Shown here one piece after another: positions 26,681 to 34,818 of a stretch of 64,000 nucleotides of DNA (positions are counted from its first letter, which is position 1; each line of letters starts with the position of its first letter). The position numbers and the translations under genes are program-made. The notes under the pieces were generated by a model that searched no databases, was not told the DNA's origin, and saw only the letters and a list, made by a program, of their open reading frames with translations. Source of the DNA: Ethanoligenens harbinense YUAN-3 (GTDB lineage Bacteria; Bacillota; Clostridia; Oscillospirales; Ethanoligenentaceae); contig NC_014828.1 of the NCBI RefSeq assembly GCF_000178115.2, positions 62,001 to 126,000 on the forward strand, read 5' to 3'.

Positions 26681-27157
26681 ATGGATTTTGTGTCCGCAGT
26701 GAAGGAAATGTGGAATTGCGGCTCCACTTGTGTGAGCTTGCCGATCGGGAATGAACGAAAAATCGTGATCCGCCCGCGGCCTTTCCCCAAAATGATGGAA
26801 AAGGCCGTGTTCGGGCGGGACAAACGCCTTTCAGAGGTATATCAGGGCGCCAGCCTGACATTAAATGAGCTGCTTGCAAACGACTGGGAGGTATTTGACC
26901 CGGCGGAATTTGCTCTTGCTGGCGCGGCTCCGGCAAAAATGGACAAATTACTGGAACTGCCGGCGGCGCTGTCCGGGGCAAAAAAAATCACGTCGGTGGA
27001 AGCGGCTGTACGGAAACTGAGCGATGAGGAACTGTACACTGCCGCGGATGTATATGAGGAGCGTGTGGCTCAGGGTAAGAGAGAAAAGACGAGGCTGCGG
27101 TTTGTGCTGGAGGAAATCCGGCACCGGGAAAGAAAGAGAGGGCAGGCACATGCGTAA
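26681..27157 (+). CDS. phage protein of unknown function
   Basis: This 158-residue protein has a charged, partly helical C-terminal half. The region NELLANDWEVFDP resembles the small MW1434/Thoeris-associated-type DUF domain (-LLA-DW--), but the match is short. It overlaps the next gene by 8 nt and belongs to the early operon. Function is not predicted. Confidence 0.55.
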   Translation: MDFVSAVKEMWNCGSTCVSLPIGNERKIVIRPRPFPKMMEKAVFGRDKRLSEVYQGASLTLNELLANDWEVFDPAEFALAGAAPAKMDKLLELPAALSGAKKITSVEAAVRKLSDEELYTAADVYEERVAQGKREKTRLRFVLEEIRHRERKRGQAHA

Positions 27158-27458
27158 AACGGCTTGGCTTTTGGCTGGAATCCTGCTCGGCGGCATGGCC
27201 GGAGCGGGCGGCGCGCTGGCGGCATCCGACGCGGGCATGACGATATCCGCCTGGGCGGCGGAACTGGCGGTGCTGGTGCTGGTGCTGGCGCTCGGTATCC
27301 TGCTCGGGTACGAATTTGGGCGGCACAAGGCATATGCCCGTGGATACAGACGCGGGTTTGAAGCCGGAAAAAACGCGCCGCCGGATCACCCGAGTTGCAG
27401 GCACAGCTTTGCACTGTATTGTGAAGAAAGACCCGGACGGATATCCAACTGGAATTGA
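27150..27458 (+). CDS. small phage membrane protein
   Basis: This 102-residue protein has a signal-like first segment (residues 5-25) and a second membrane helix (about 33-51), followed by a basic cytosolic tail with a Cys pair. There is no known family match. It could be a superinfection-exclusion or lysis-timing protein, but nothing in the sequence shows this. Confidence 0.5.
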   Translation: MRKTAWLLAGILLGGMAGAGGALAASDAGMTISAWAAELAVLVLVLALGILLGYEFGRHKAYARGYRRGFEAGKNAPPDHPSCRHSFALYCEERPGRISNWN

Positions 27459-27559
27459 ACATATGGGGGCGCAAGCCCCGCCTTAATGCGGCCAGAGCCG
27501 GTCCCCAGCCCGGAAAACGCAGAGGGAGGCAGCACCAACCAAAACAAAGGAGGATGGAT

Positions 27560-28000
27560 ATGGAACTGAAAGACGCGATCAGGCAAGCCATGACCGACGG
27601 AAGCGGATGCATCGCGCGCCAGATCGGGGTCATGAAAGCGCGGTATGTCCTGCTGACAGGCGGCAAACTGCTGCGCACGGAATCGTACGGCCCGCTCGGC
27701 GGCTTATCACCGCTGGTGCCCTGGGAACCGGACATTGACGATTTTAACGGCACGGACTGGACGCCGGTGCCCGCCGCAAAGGTTGCAGGCGCGCCGCTGG
27801 CCCCCGCAAAGCCGGAGGAACGGGGTCCCTGCACCATGCAGGATGCACGTGAATCGGTGTGCAGAGCCATTTGCGAGATGACCGCCCGGGGCGTCGATCT
27901 GGAAAGTGACGGGCGCTGCGCATCGTATCTTGCGGATGCGCTGTGCAAGCTGGCGGAAGCGGAAGCGAACCTGAACACAATCCAGAAGGAGGCGGACTGA
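27560..28000 (+). CDS. phage protein of unknown function
   Basis: This 146-residue protein starts at ATG 27560 (AAAGGAGG at 27546-27553 spaces it better than ATG 27554). It has a Pro/Ala-rich middle and a helical C-terminus. It is 1 nt ahead of the AbrB-like gene. I do not recognise it. Confidence 0.5.
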   Translation: MELKDAIRQAMTDGSGCIARQIGVMKARYVLLTGGKLLRTESYGPLGGLSPLVPWEPDIDDFNGTDWTPVPAAKVAGAPLAPAKPEERGPCTMQDARESVCRAICEMTARGVDLESDGRCASYLADALCKLAEAEANLNTIQKEAD

Positions 28001-28001
28001 C

Positions 28002-28274
28002 ATGACCGTAAGCAAAAGACTGGGCGGAAAGGGCGGCCTGACGATCCCGCAGGCGGTGCGGCATGCCGCAGGGCTGGCACCCGGCGCGCCGATCGACATC
28101 GAAGACGCAGGAGACGGTATCCTCATCCGGAAGCATGTGCCCAGCTGCATCTTCTGTGGAGGCACCACGGAAGTCGTCACCGTGGCTGGCAAAGAAATCT
28201 GCCTGGCATGCGCGCGTGAATTGGCCGCGCTGGCGGCGGAAAAGCTGGAGGACTTTGTGCATGATGGAGAATGA
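28002..28274 (+). CDS. AbrB/SpoVT-like domain fused to a zinc ribbon
   Basis: This 90-residue protein has an N-terminal swapped-hairpin AbrB-type domain (LGGKGGLTIPQAVRHAAGL, PIDIEDAGDGILIRK). A CIFC-(17)-CLAC zinc ribbon follows, then a helix. AbrB domains bind DNA as dimers; the ribbon may add contacts. It is likely a phage transcriptional regulator. It overlaps the next gene by 14 nt. Confidence 0.7.
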   Translation: MTVSKRLGGKGGLTIPQAVRHAAGLAPGAPIDIEDAGDGILIRKHVPSCIFCGGTTEVVTVAGKEICLACARELAALAAEKLEDFVHDGE

Positions 28275-28926
28275 ACCTCTTTTCTCCACGGAGGAAACGG
28301 TGCTGCGGGTGGGCAGACTGGTTGCCCTGAAAGCGCAGGAAAGCAAAATCAAGGCCGAGATCGGCGACCTGCAAGGTTATTTTGAACGCCTGGGCATCGA
28401 CGCCCTGGAGAACACCAAGGAAAAGACCGTGGCGTGGTGGAGCGCAGCCGGACGCGTGGAGGTGGGCACAAGCGAAAAGGTGGACATTCTTTCGGAAACG
28501 GCTCTTAAAACACTTTTACAGGGCGTTTTCGGGGATTTGTTCAAGGAGCAGCCCGTGACCTATCAGCCCACCGCCGCCTGCAAGCAGCTGCTGGCCGCCA
28601 TCGCCGCGGGAAACTATCTGGAGGGGTCGCTGGACGATATCGTTGCGCGGGTGGCCGATGACGATAAAACGAACAAAACCCTGCGCAAAAAGCTGTGCGG
28701 CAACTTCAAACGCGACAAAAAGGCCCTGATTGATGTGGCCGGGCTTTCGAAAACGGACGCCGAGGAATACGCCTACATGGCGGCGGAGATCGTGGCCTAT
28801 ACGCGCTTTCGGCAGCTATTGCAGGCGGCCGGATACACAGGGACATTTGAGGCCGCGCGCGATATCGTGAAAGCAGCCGTGGTCGTCGAGGAAGGCACCA
28901 AAGTGACCGTGGAGGCTTCAAAATAG
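28261..28926 (+). CDS. phage protein in the Gam/DUF3164 position, unknown
   Basis: This 221-residue protein has a helical N-terminus (VALKAQESKIKAEIGDL) that may form a coiled coil, and a largely helical C-terminal half. Its place between MuB and GemA is where Mu-like phages carry the end-protecting Gam or DUF3164 protein, but I see no convincing motif of either. ATG 28261 or 28264 can start it. Confidence 0.5.
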   Translation: MMENEPLFSTEETVLRVGRLVALKAQESKIKAEIGDLQGYFERLGIDALENTKEKTVAWWSAAGRVEVGTSEKVDILSETALKTLLQGVFGDLFKEQPVTYQPTAACKQLLAAIAAGNYLEGSLDDIVARVADDDKTNKTLRKKLCGNFKRDKKALIDVAGLSKTDAEEYAYMAAEIVAYTRFRQLLQAAGYTGTFEAARDIVKAAVVVEEGTKVTVEASK

Positions 28927-28956
28927 CGGGTAGAAACTGAGAAGGAGGAACCGGCG

Positions 28957-29457
28957 GTGAACATTACAAAGCAGCAGATCAAATCCATCTATGCCCTGGG
29001 CGCGGGGCTGCATATCGTGGGGCGCGGCCACGACGATGAGCTGCACGCGTTGGTGGATGGCCTGACGGGCAAAGAATCCATTACGGCGCTTGATCGGGAC
29101 GAAGCCCAGCGCGTGATTGCGGAACTGATGCGGCGGATGCGCGGCACACCGCCGGTGCCTCCGGCCCGAAAAAAGCCCAGGCATTACGAAGAAGCGCCCG
29201 GCGGTATCACCGCCGACCAGCAGCGCAAGGTGTGGGCGCTGATGTACGAGCTGAAAAAATTCGACGTCAAGCCGGTGGACGCTGCCCTTGGAGACCGGCT
29301 GTGCGGGATCATCCGGCGGCAATTCGGCATGGACTGCACCGCAAAAAAGCCGATGCAGTTTCTGGACCAGGCCGCGGGCGGCGAACTGATTGAGTTTCTG
29401 AAAAATTACTGCTATAATGCGGAGAAGCGGCACATCCGGGAGGTGGGCGGTGGATGA
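28957..29457 (+). CDS. GemA-family (DUF1018) regulatory protein
   Basis: This 166-residue protein has the DUF1018 pattern: ITKQQIKSIYALGAGL, then TADQQRKVWALMYELKKFDV and FLDQAAGGELIEFLK. GemA of Mu modulates host gene expression and supercoiling. It lies directly before mor as in Mu. Confidence 0.85.
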   Translation: MNITKQQIKSIYALGAGLHIVGRGHDDELHALVDGLTGKESITALDRDEAQRVIAELMRRMRGTPPVPPARKKPRHYEEAPGGITADQQRKVWALMYELKKFDVKPVDAALGDRLCGIIRRQFGMDCTAKKPMQFLDQAAGGELIEFLKNYCYNAEKRHIREVGGG

Positions 29458-29777
29458 ATCTGGAACGTGTTACACTGGAGGATCTGGACGGCGACCAGCG
29501 CGAACTCGCGGAGCTGATCGGCATGGAAGCCTATCGGGCACTGGCCACACACCACGGCGGAACCTATGTGTATGTGCAGGCCCCGAACAGCCTGCTTCGC
29601 AAAGACCGCAACGAGCAGATCCGCCGGAAATTCGACGGAAAAAACTATAAAGAGCTGGCGCTGGAGTATCAAATTTCGGAAAGCACCGTTCGCTTGATCG
29701 TAGAGGATGACGCCAGACGGATGCGGTATGGCCCCATTTCCGGGCAAATCAACCTGTTTGATAAAAAAATGTTTTAA
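29454..29777 (+). CDS. Mor-family middle operon activator
   Basis: This 107-residue protein has a Mor/C-type layout: a dimerisation half (LAELIGMEAYRALATHHGG) and a C-terminal HTH (IRRKFDGKNYKELALEYQIS then STVRLIVED). Mor activates the middle promoter of Mu. The terminator right after it separates early from later genes, so its target promoter should lie between 29845 and 29947. Confidence 0.88.
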   Translation: MNLERVTLEDLDGDQRELAELIGMEAYRALATHHGGTYVYVQAPNSLLRKDRNEQIRRKFDGKNYKELALEYQISESTVRLIVEDDARRMRYGPISGQINLFDKKMF

Positions 29778-29805
29778 TCCTGTATCTACAATATATATGC
29801 CTTGT

Positions 29806-29844
29806 AAGGTAGACTATCGGTGTGGCCGGTAGCCTGCCTTTTTT
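29806..29844 (+). terminator. terminator ending the early operon
   Basis: A 15-bp stem with a few G-U pairs (AAGGTAGACTATCGG against CCGGTAGCCTGCCTT) has loop TGTGG and is followed by TTTT. Confidence 0.88.
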
Positions 29845-29947
29845 GTTTGCCGCCCGCCACAACCTCCATTTCTTGCCTCTTGTTCTTGCCGCCGTGCCCG
29901 CACCACGGCGGCGCATTGTAAATCCACGCCGAAGGGGCGGTACATAT

Positions 29948-30286
29948 ATGAATGCATCCAACTGGCTGAACGCAATCCCTCCGCTTATACTCTCGGTTCT
30001 TGTCGGCATCATCGGTTTTTTTTTGAAACGAACAATCGGTCTGGTCGACCGGCACGAAACCGAAATCAGCGCTATCAAAGACCAATACGTGACGAAAGAA
30101 GAAATGGACTGCCTGCAGGACGACCTGAAATCCGGCCTTGGAAAACTGTCGGAAGGCATCGACGCCCTGAAAGACAATTACATGCGCAAGGACGACTTTG
30201 TGCGCGCGATTGCCGATGTCAACCGACGGCAGGATCGCATTTTCGACGTGCTGCTGGAAATGAAGGGAGATAAGAACCGTGGATAA
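29948..30286 (+). CDS. membrane-anchored coiled-coil phage protein (DUF2730-like)
   Basis: This 112-residue protein has one N-terminal membrane helix (PPLILSVLVGIIGFFL) and then a long amphipathic helix with repeated spacing (LVDRHETEISAIKDQ and LGKLSEGIDALK). It sits at the position of the small membrane proteins of Mu (gp19-25 region). ATG 29948 has AAGGGG upstream. It is the first gene after the early terminator. Confidence 0.65.
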   Translation: MNASNWLNAIPPLILSVLVGIIGFFLKRTIGLVDRHETEISAIKDQYVTKEEMDCLQDDLKSGLGKLSEGIDALKDNYMRKDDFVRAIADVNRRQDRIFDVLLEMKGDKNRG

Positions 30287-30605
30287 AAAAGAACTGGAAC
30301 GCCGCATCGAGGGCGGTGCGTTTGCAGCCAACAACGGCCGGCTGCTGCGTACCATCAACATCCTGTCCGGGCGGGATATCAAGATGCGCAGCCTACAGTA
30401 TGCACTGCCGGATGTGTCCAAAGGCGAGCTGGCCGAATCCCTGTATTATCTGCAGGAGGCCGGATATCTGCATGCGCGGCACGCCGCCTACGGCGCGGAC
30501 GTGGACGTGGCCGAGGCCGATCAGGACGATACCGAGGTGCGGCTGACGGCCAAAGGCATTCAGCTGCTGAAAGGCTATGCGGCCGACCCGGCGGTATCGA
30601 TCTGA
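30279..30605 (+). CDS. winged-helix-like phage protein (Mu gp26-like position)
   Basis: This 108-residue protein has helices followed by LAESLYYLQEAGYLHAR and EVRLTAKGIQLLKG, a winged-helix pattern. Mu-like phages have such a small DNA-binding protein just before the small terminase. The start is GTG 30279 with GGGAG upstream. Confidence 0.65.
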   Translation: MDKKELERRIEGGAFAANNGRLLRTINILSGRDIKMRSLQYALPDVSKGELAESLYYLQEAGYLHARHAAYGADVDVAEADQDDTEVRLTAKGIQLLKGYAADPAVSI

Positions 30606-30626
30606 GACAGATGGGAGGGAATCGGA

Positions 30627-31199
30627 ATGGCGAACCGCGCGCATGGCATCATCGACGGGCTGAATCCCGCGCTGCGCAGTACAGTGGAGCAGATGCTGCT
30701 CTCTGGTAAAAGTACCTATGCGGACGTCATCGACTATCTGGCACGGCATGATGTAGCCATCAGCGCGGCCAGTGTCTGCCGGTACGCGCAGCGGTATAAC
30801 GCCAACGCCGCCCTCTTGAATGTGGCGCAGGAAAATTTCAGCCGCATGATGCAGGAAATGGACAAGTATCCGGATCTCGACACGACCGAGGCGATCATCC
30901 GGCTGGCCAGCCAAAACGTGTTCGCCGCCCTGGCCAACACGAATGAAGACCAGTGGAACAATCTGGACAAGGACAAATTGCTGGACAGCGCACTGGGGCT
31001 GGCGCGCGCGGCATCCTATAAAAAGCGGACGGACGCCGCCGTGCGTGCCGAGGCCGACAACGGACTCGACGCGGTGAAATCCATCGTGTTTCAGGCAATG
31101 TCCAAAGAACGGCCGGATCTGTACAAGCAAGTGGCCGCCTTTCTTTCAGAAAAGAAAAAGGACGGCAGCCTGCGGCCCAAAAAGGAGAAAGCGCCATGA
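30627..31199 (+). CDS. small terminase-like protein (DUF3486, Mu gp27 type)
   Basis: This 190-residue protein starts RAHGIIDGLNPALRSTVEQM and has an HTH (TYADVIDYLARHDVAISAAS) as in DUF3486 proteins, which are Mu-type small terminase subunits. A lysine-rich C-terminus follows. It overlaps the NusG-like gene by 4 nt. Confidence 0.82.
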   Translation: MANRAHGIIDGLNPALRSTVEQMLLSGKSTYADVIDYLARHDVAISAASVCRYAQRYNANAALLNVAQENFSRMMQEMDKYPDLDTTEAIIRLASQNVFAALANTNEDQWNNLDKDKLLDSALGLARAASYKKRTDAAVRAEADNGLDAVKSIVFQAMSKERPDLYKQVAAFLSEKKKDGSLRPKKEKAP

Positions 31200-31690
31200 G
31201 CATGTATGTGTTACAAGTGCTCTCCGGGGCGGAAAAGGATGTATGCGCCGCACTGCTTGACCAGGGCATTCCCGCGTATACTCCGGAAGAAAACCGACAG
31301 ATCCGTTCCGGCGGTCTCTGGCGGGCGCGCCCATACCTGCTGTTTCGCGGCTATGTGTTTGTGGTGGTGCGCGACGTGCGCGCGTCGTATTACCAGATTC
31401 GACGGATACCGGGTGTGCTGCGCTGGCTGGAACTGCACGCAGGTCAGGCCACGGCCCTGACGCCGGGCGAGGAAGACAGAATCCGGCGGATGGGCGGCCA
31501 GCTTCTTGAATCACATGTGCTCCAGCTGGCGGACGACCTGTTCGAGCCTGTAGACGGGCCGCTGAAAGAGTACGCCGATGCGGGTGTGCGCATCCTATAC
31601 AACCGGCATCTGCGCCGTGCCTACGTATTCGAGCCGCTGTCCGTAATGCACAACCGCTGTTTGCGGATGTCGTTCACGCTGATAAAATAA
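31196..31690 (+). CDS. NusG-family specialised antiterminator (LoaP-like)
   Basis: This 164-residue protein has a NusG N-terminal domain: MYVLQVLSGAEKDVCAALL, then RARPYLLFRGYVFVVV, YYQIRRIPGVLRWLEL and LTPGEEDRIRRMGG. The C-terminus keeps a KOW-like turn (VDGPLKEY...NRHLRRAYVFEPL), with GPLK and RH-RRA as in LoaP. LoaP proteins bind a leader RNA hairpin and let RNA polymerase read through terminators in long operons. It is the last gene before the terminase large subunit and is followed by a structured leader. No housekeeping nusG context is present. Confidence 0.82.
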   Translation: MSMYVLQVLSGAEKDVCAALLDQGIPAYTPEENRQIRSGGLWRARPYLLFRGYVFVVVRDVRASYYQIRRIPGVLRWLELHAGQATALTPGEEDRIRRMGGQLLESHVLQLADDLFEPVDGPLKEYADAGVRILYNRHLRRAYVFEPLSVMHNRCLRMSFTLIK

Positions 31691-31903
31691 TCCGGATGCC
31701 CGGGGCGGTTGATTCGTCCCAAACCGGGTGCCGGAGGTGAGATGGACCAAGAGAACCGGGGCTTTTGAAAGCCGCGGGATGGCGAAGCCTGCCTATGCCT
31801 TTTAAAAGGTTTTTAACGGCTTTTAATTCGCGCGCGGAGAACTTGCCCGTCACATTTTGCCCCTGTGCCCCAGCGCGGCGCACAGGGGCTTTGAGCGCGT
31901 GCT
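31691..31903 (+). promoter_or_regulatory. structured leader before the terminase: candidate antiterminator target
   Basis: Right after the NusG-like stop a long hairpin (31691-31703 TCCGGATGCCCGG with CCGGGTGCCGGA near 31724-31735) encloses a second small stem (GGGCG/CGTCC). A broad hairpin closing AAAGCCG/CGGCTTTTAA (about 31767-31827) and a 9-bp stem CCCCTGTGC/GCACAGGGG (31860-31888) followed by CTTTG resemble terminators. This layout, recognition hairpin then terminators, is what LoaP-type control requires. Confidence 0.55.
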
Positions 31904-31921
31904 TTGCGGGAGGTGGGGAAG

Positions 31922-33373
31922 ATGGAAAACAAACAGGACAGAAGCATCCGACTGCTGGATGAAATGGTGCGGCTGGGGAAACGAACGCGCCGGAAACGGG
32001 GCACTGTAACCACAGCTGAGATTCGGCGGGCGCAGAGGGATTTCTTTACGTTCTGCCGCGTGTGCGCCCCCGAGTTTTACAAACCGGATCGGGCATATCT
32101 GGTACGGCTGTGCGCGGAGCTGCAGGACTTTTACAACAGCGACGACGAGCTGCTGGTGATCAACCTGCCGCCTCGACACGGCAAGAGTCGGACGGCTGGA
32201 CTGTTTGCCCAATGGATTTTTGGCGGACACCCGTCCGAAAAAATCATGACCGGCAGCTACAACGAGCGGCTTTCCACCCAGTTTGCGAAATCCGTACGCA
32301 ACGGCATCGCCGAACAGAAGACCGACCCGGGGATGCTGGTCTACAGCGACATCTTCCCGGGGGTACGCATCCAGCGCGGCGACGCGGCGGCCAACCTCTG
32401 GGCGTTGGAGGGGCAATACGCCAGCTATCTGGCCACCAGCCCCACCGGCACGGCCACCGGATTCGGCTGCGGGCTGCTCATCATCGACGATGTTATCAAA
32501 AACGCATATGAGGCCAACAACGCGCCGCTGCTGGATAACCTGTGGCACTGGTTTACCGACACGATGCTTTCCCGCGTAGAGGAAAATGGCAAGATTATTA
32601 TCATTATGACCAGATGGGCCACAAAAGACCTCGCCGGGCAGGCCGTCAAGACCTTCACAGAGCAGGGCCGCCCGTTCCGTGTGCTGAGCATGAAAGCGTT
32701 GCAGGACGACGGCGCCATGCTCTGCCCGGAGGTGTTGAGCCGCCGAAGCTACGAGAACAAGACGCGCACCATGGCGCGCGAGATCGCCGCGGCCAACTAC
32801 CAACAGGAGCCGATTGATATCAAAGGACGGCTGTACAGTGGGTTTAAGACCTACGCGGAGATTCCCGCTGCCGGCGGCCATCCGCTGTTCGACGGCATTT
32901 ACAGCTACACCGATACCGCCGATGAGGGCAGCGACTATCTTTGCAGTATCATTTTCGGCGTGTATCGCCACGAGGCGTATGTGCTGGATGTCTATTACAC
33001 AAAAGAGCCGATGGAGGTGACCGAGCCGGAGGTGGGCCGCCGCCAAAAGGAACACGGCGTGGGCATGGCTCGAATTGAAAGCAACAACGGCGGCAAGGGA
33101 TTTGCCCGCGCCATCAAGCAGATCCTTGAAAACAAGCTGAACTGGTACAGCACCAGCGTGCGCTGGTTTGCGCAGTCCAAAAACAAGGTGGCGCGGATCC
33201 TCACGGCCGCGCCGTGGATCCTCGAGCATGTTTACTACCCCGTGAACTGGCGCGACCGCTGGCCCGCATACTACAACGCGATGGCGGAATACCAGCGCGA
33301 GGGCAAGAACGCGCACGACGACGCGCCGGATGCCACGACCGGAATGGCCGAGACCGTGCAGGCCATCCGATGA
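31922..33373 (+). CDS. phage terminase large subunit
   Basis: This 483-residue packaging motor has Walker A LPPRHGKS (residues 82-89), Walker B LLIIDD (Asp189-190), the coupling motif IIIMTRW and a C-terminal RNase H-like nuclease (YTDTADEGSDY, ESNNGGKGF, NAHDDAPDA). The nuclease acids appear intact. ATG 31922 is preceded by GGGAGGTGG. It cuts and packages DNA into heads; in Mu-like phages packaging takes flanking host DNA too. Confidence 0.95.
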   Translation: MENKQDRSIRLLDEMVRLGKRTRRKRGTVTTAEIRRAQRDFFTFCRVCAPEFYKPDRAYLVRLCAELQDFYNSDDELLVINLPPRHGKSRTAGLFAQWIFGGHPSEKIMTGSYNERLSTQFAKSVRNGIAEQKTDPGMLVYSDIFPGVRIQRGDAAANLWALEGQYASYLATSPTGTATGFGCGLLIIDDVIKNAYEANNAPLLDNLWHWFTDTMLSRVEENGKIIIIMTRWATKDLAGQAVKTFTEQGRPFRVLSMKALQDDGAMLCPEVLSRRSYENKTRTMAREIAAANYQQEPIDIKGRLYSGFKTYAEIPAAGGHPLFDGIYSYTDTADEGSDYLCSIIFGVYRHEAYVLDVYYTKEPMEVTEPEVGRRQKEHGVGMARIESNNGGKGFARAIKQILENKLNWYSTSVRWFAQSKNKVARILTAAPWILEHVYYPVNWRDRWPAYYNAMAEYQREGKNAHDDAPDATTGMAETVQAIR

Positions 33374-33390
33374 AGAAAGAAGGTTGAAGC

Positions 33391-34818
33391 ATGTTTGAAA
33401 AGCTGCTGCGATGGCTGCGCTCCATGCTCTCGCAGATGTTTGCGCAGGGCGCGGATGCAGACATCGTGCTGTCGGACAAAATGACCTCGGCCATTGCGAT
33501 GTGGGCGCGCATGTATGAGGACGGAGGCGCGTGGTGCAACCCGAAATCCGGCATCCACAGCCTGCGGCTGGCCGCAGCTATCGCTTCGGAAATCGCGCGC
33601 CTGGTGACCATTGAAATGGGCGTGTCGGTGACCGGGAGCGCGCGGGCGGATTTCCTGCAGGCGCAGCTTGCCCCATTTCTGGACGGCCTGCGCCGCCATG
33701 TGGAAGTGGGCTGCGCACTGGGCGGCGAAGTGTTCAAGCCGTATGTGGACGACGGGCGCGTCTGCATCGACGCCGTGCAGGGGGATTGCTTCTTTCCCAC
33801 GACGGTCGACACGTCGGGCCGGATGCTGGGCGCTATCTTCGTTGCGCAGATCAAGCGCCGCGATACAATCTATACCCGCGCGGAGCACCACGAATTCCAG
33901 AGCGGCACGCACACCATTGAAAACCGGGCGTTCGCCAGCAAGTCCAGCTATTCTTTTGGCACGCCAATCGACCTGACGGCGGTGCCGGAATGGGCCGACA
34001 TCCAGCCGCAGGTGACCATTGAGCATGTCGACCGGCCGCTGTTCGCGTACTTTCGGATTCCGCGCGCCAACAAGCAAGACCGGCAATCGCCGCTCGGCGT
34101 GTCCGTCTACGCGGACGCGATGGAGACCATCCGGGACGCGGACGAGCAGTACGGCCGGATGCTGTGGGAGTATGAGGGCGGGCAGCTGGCCGTGGAGATG
34201 GAGGAAAGCCTGCTGAAGCACGGCCCGAATGGCAGCGTGTCATCCCCACGGCTGGAGGAGCGCTTGTATCGCAGGCGCGCGGGAGACATTGACGCGGGAA
34301 ACAACTTTTATCAGATCTTCGCTCCTACGCTTCGAGACGATGCGTATGCGCGGGGGCTGAACACCATCCTGAAAAAAATCGAGTATCAGTCCGGGCTGGC
34401 GTACGGTACCCTGTCCGACCCTATTGAAACGGACAAAACGGCCACGGAAATCAACGCCAGCAAACAGCGCAGCTATAGCACCGTCCGCGACATCCAGAAA
34501 GCCCTGCAAAGCGCGCTGGACGACCTGCTGTATTCCATGGATGCGCTGGCCACCCTCTATAATCTGGCTCCCGCCGGAAGCTACACGGCGGCCTACGACT
34601 GGGACGACAGCATCGTAAACGACCCGAGCCAGCGAAAAAGCATGTTCTGGAGCTATGTGATGGCCGGGAAGTATCCGATGTGGCGCTATCTGGTGGAGTT
34701 CGAGGGATACACCGAGGACGAGGCCAGGGAAATCGCGGACGAGACGCAGGCCGACTTCAACAACCCGTTTGGCTTTACCCAGCCGGCGGCAGGCGGTGGC
34801 GGAAATGCTGACGCCTGA
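33391..34818 (+). CDS. phage portal protein (SPP1/A118 type)
   Basis: This 475-residue protein follows the terminase. The pattern RLAAAIASEIARLVTIEMGV, VEVGCALGGEVFKPYVDDG and SPLGVSVYADAMETIRDADE is that of Gram-positive siphophage portals, the dodecamer at the head vertex. A Gly/Ala-rich tail overlaps the minor capsid gene by 14 nt. Confidence 0.85.
   Translation: MFEKLLRWLRSMLSQMFAQGADADIVLSDKMTSAIAMWARMYEDGGAWCNPKSGIHSLRLAAAIASEIARLVTIEMGVSVTGSARADFLQAQLAPFLDGLRRHVEVGCALGGEVFKPYVDDGRVCIDAVQGDCFFPTTVDTSGRMLGAIFVAQIKRRDTIYTRAEHHEFQSGTHTIENRAFASKSSYSFGTPIDLTAVPEWADIQPQVTIEHVDRPLFAYFRIPRANKQDRQSPLGVSVYADAMETIRDADEQYGRMLWEYEGGQLAVEMEESLLKHGPNGSVSSPRLEERLYRRRAGDIDAGNNFYQIFAPTLRDDAYARGLNTILKKIEYQSGLAYGTLSDPIETDKTATEINASKQRSYSTVRDIQKALQSALDDLLYSMDALATLYNLAPAGSYTAAYDWDDSIVNDPSQRKSMFWSYVMAGKYPMWRYLVEFEGYTEDEAREIADETQADFNNPFGFTQPAAGGGGNADA

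Noticed and set aside
31850-33316. 488-codon minus-strand ORF opposite the terminase
   Set aside because: It is a mirror frame of a strongly GC3-biased gene; its translation has no recognisable domain.
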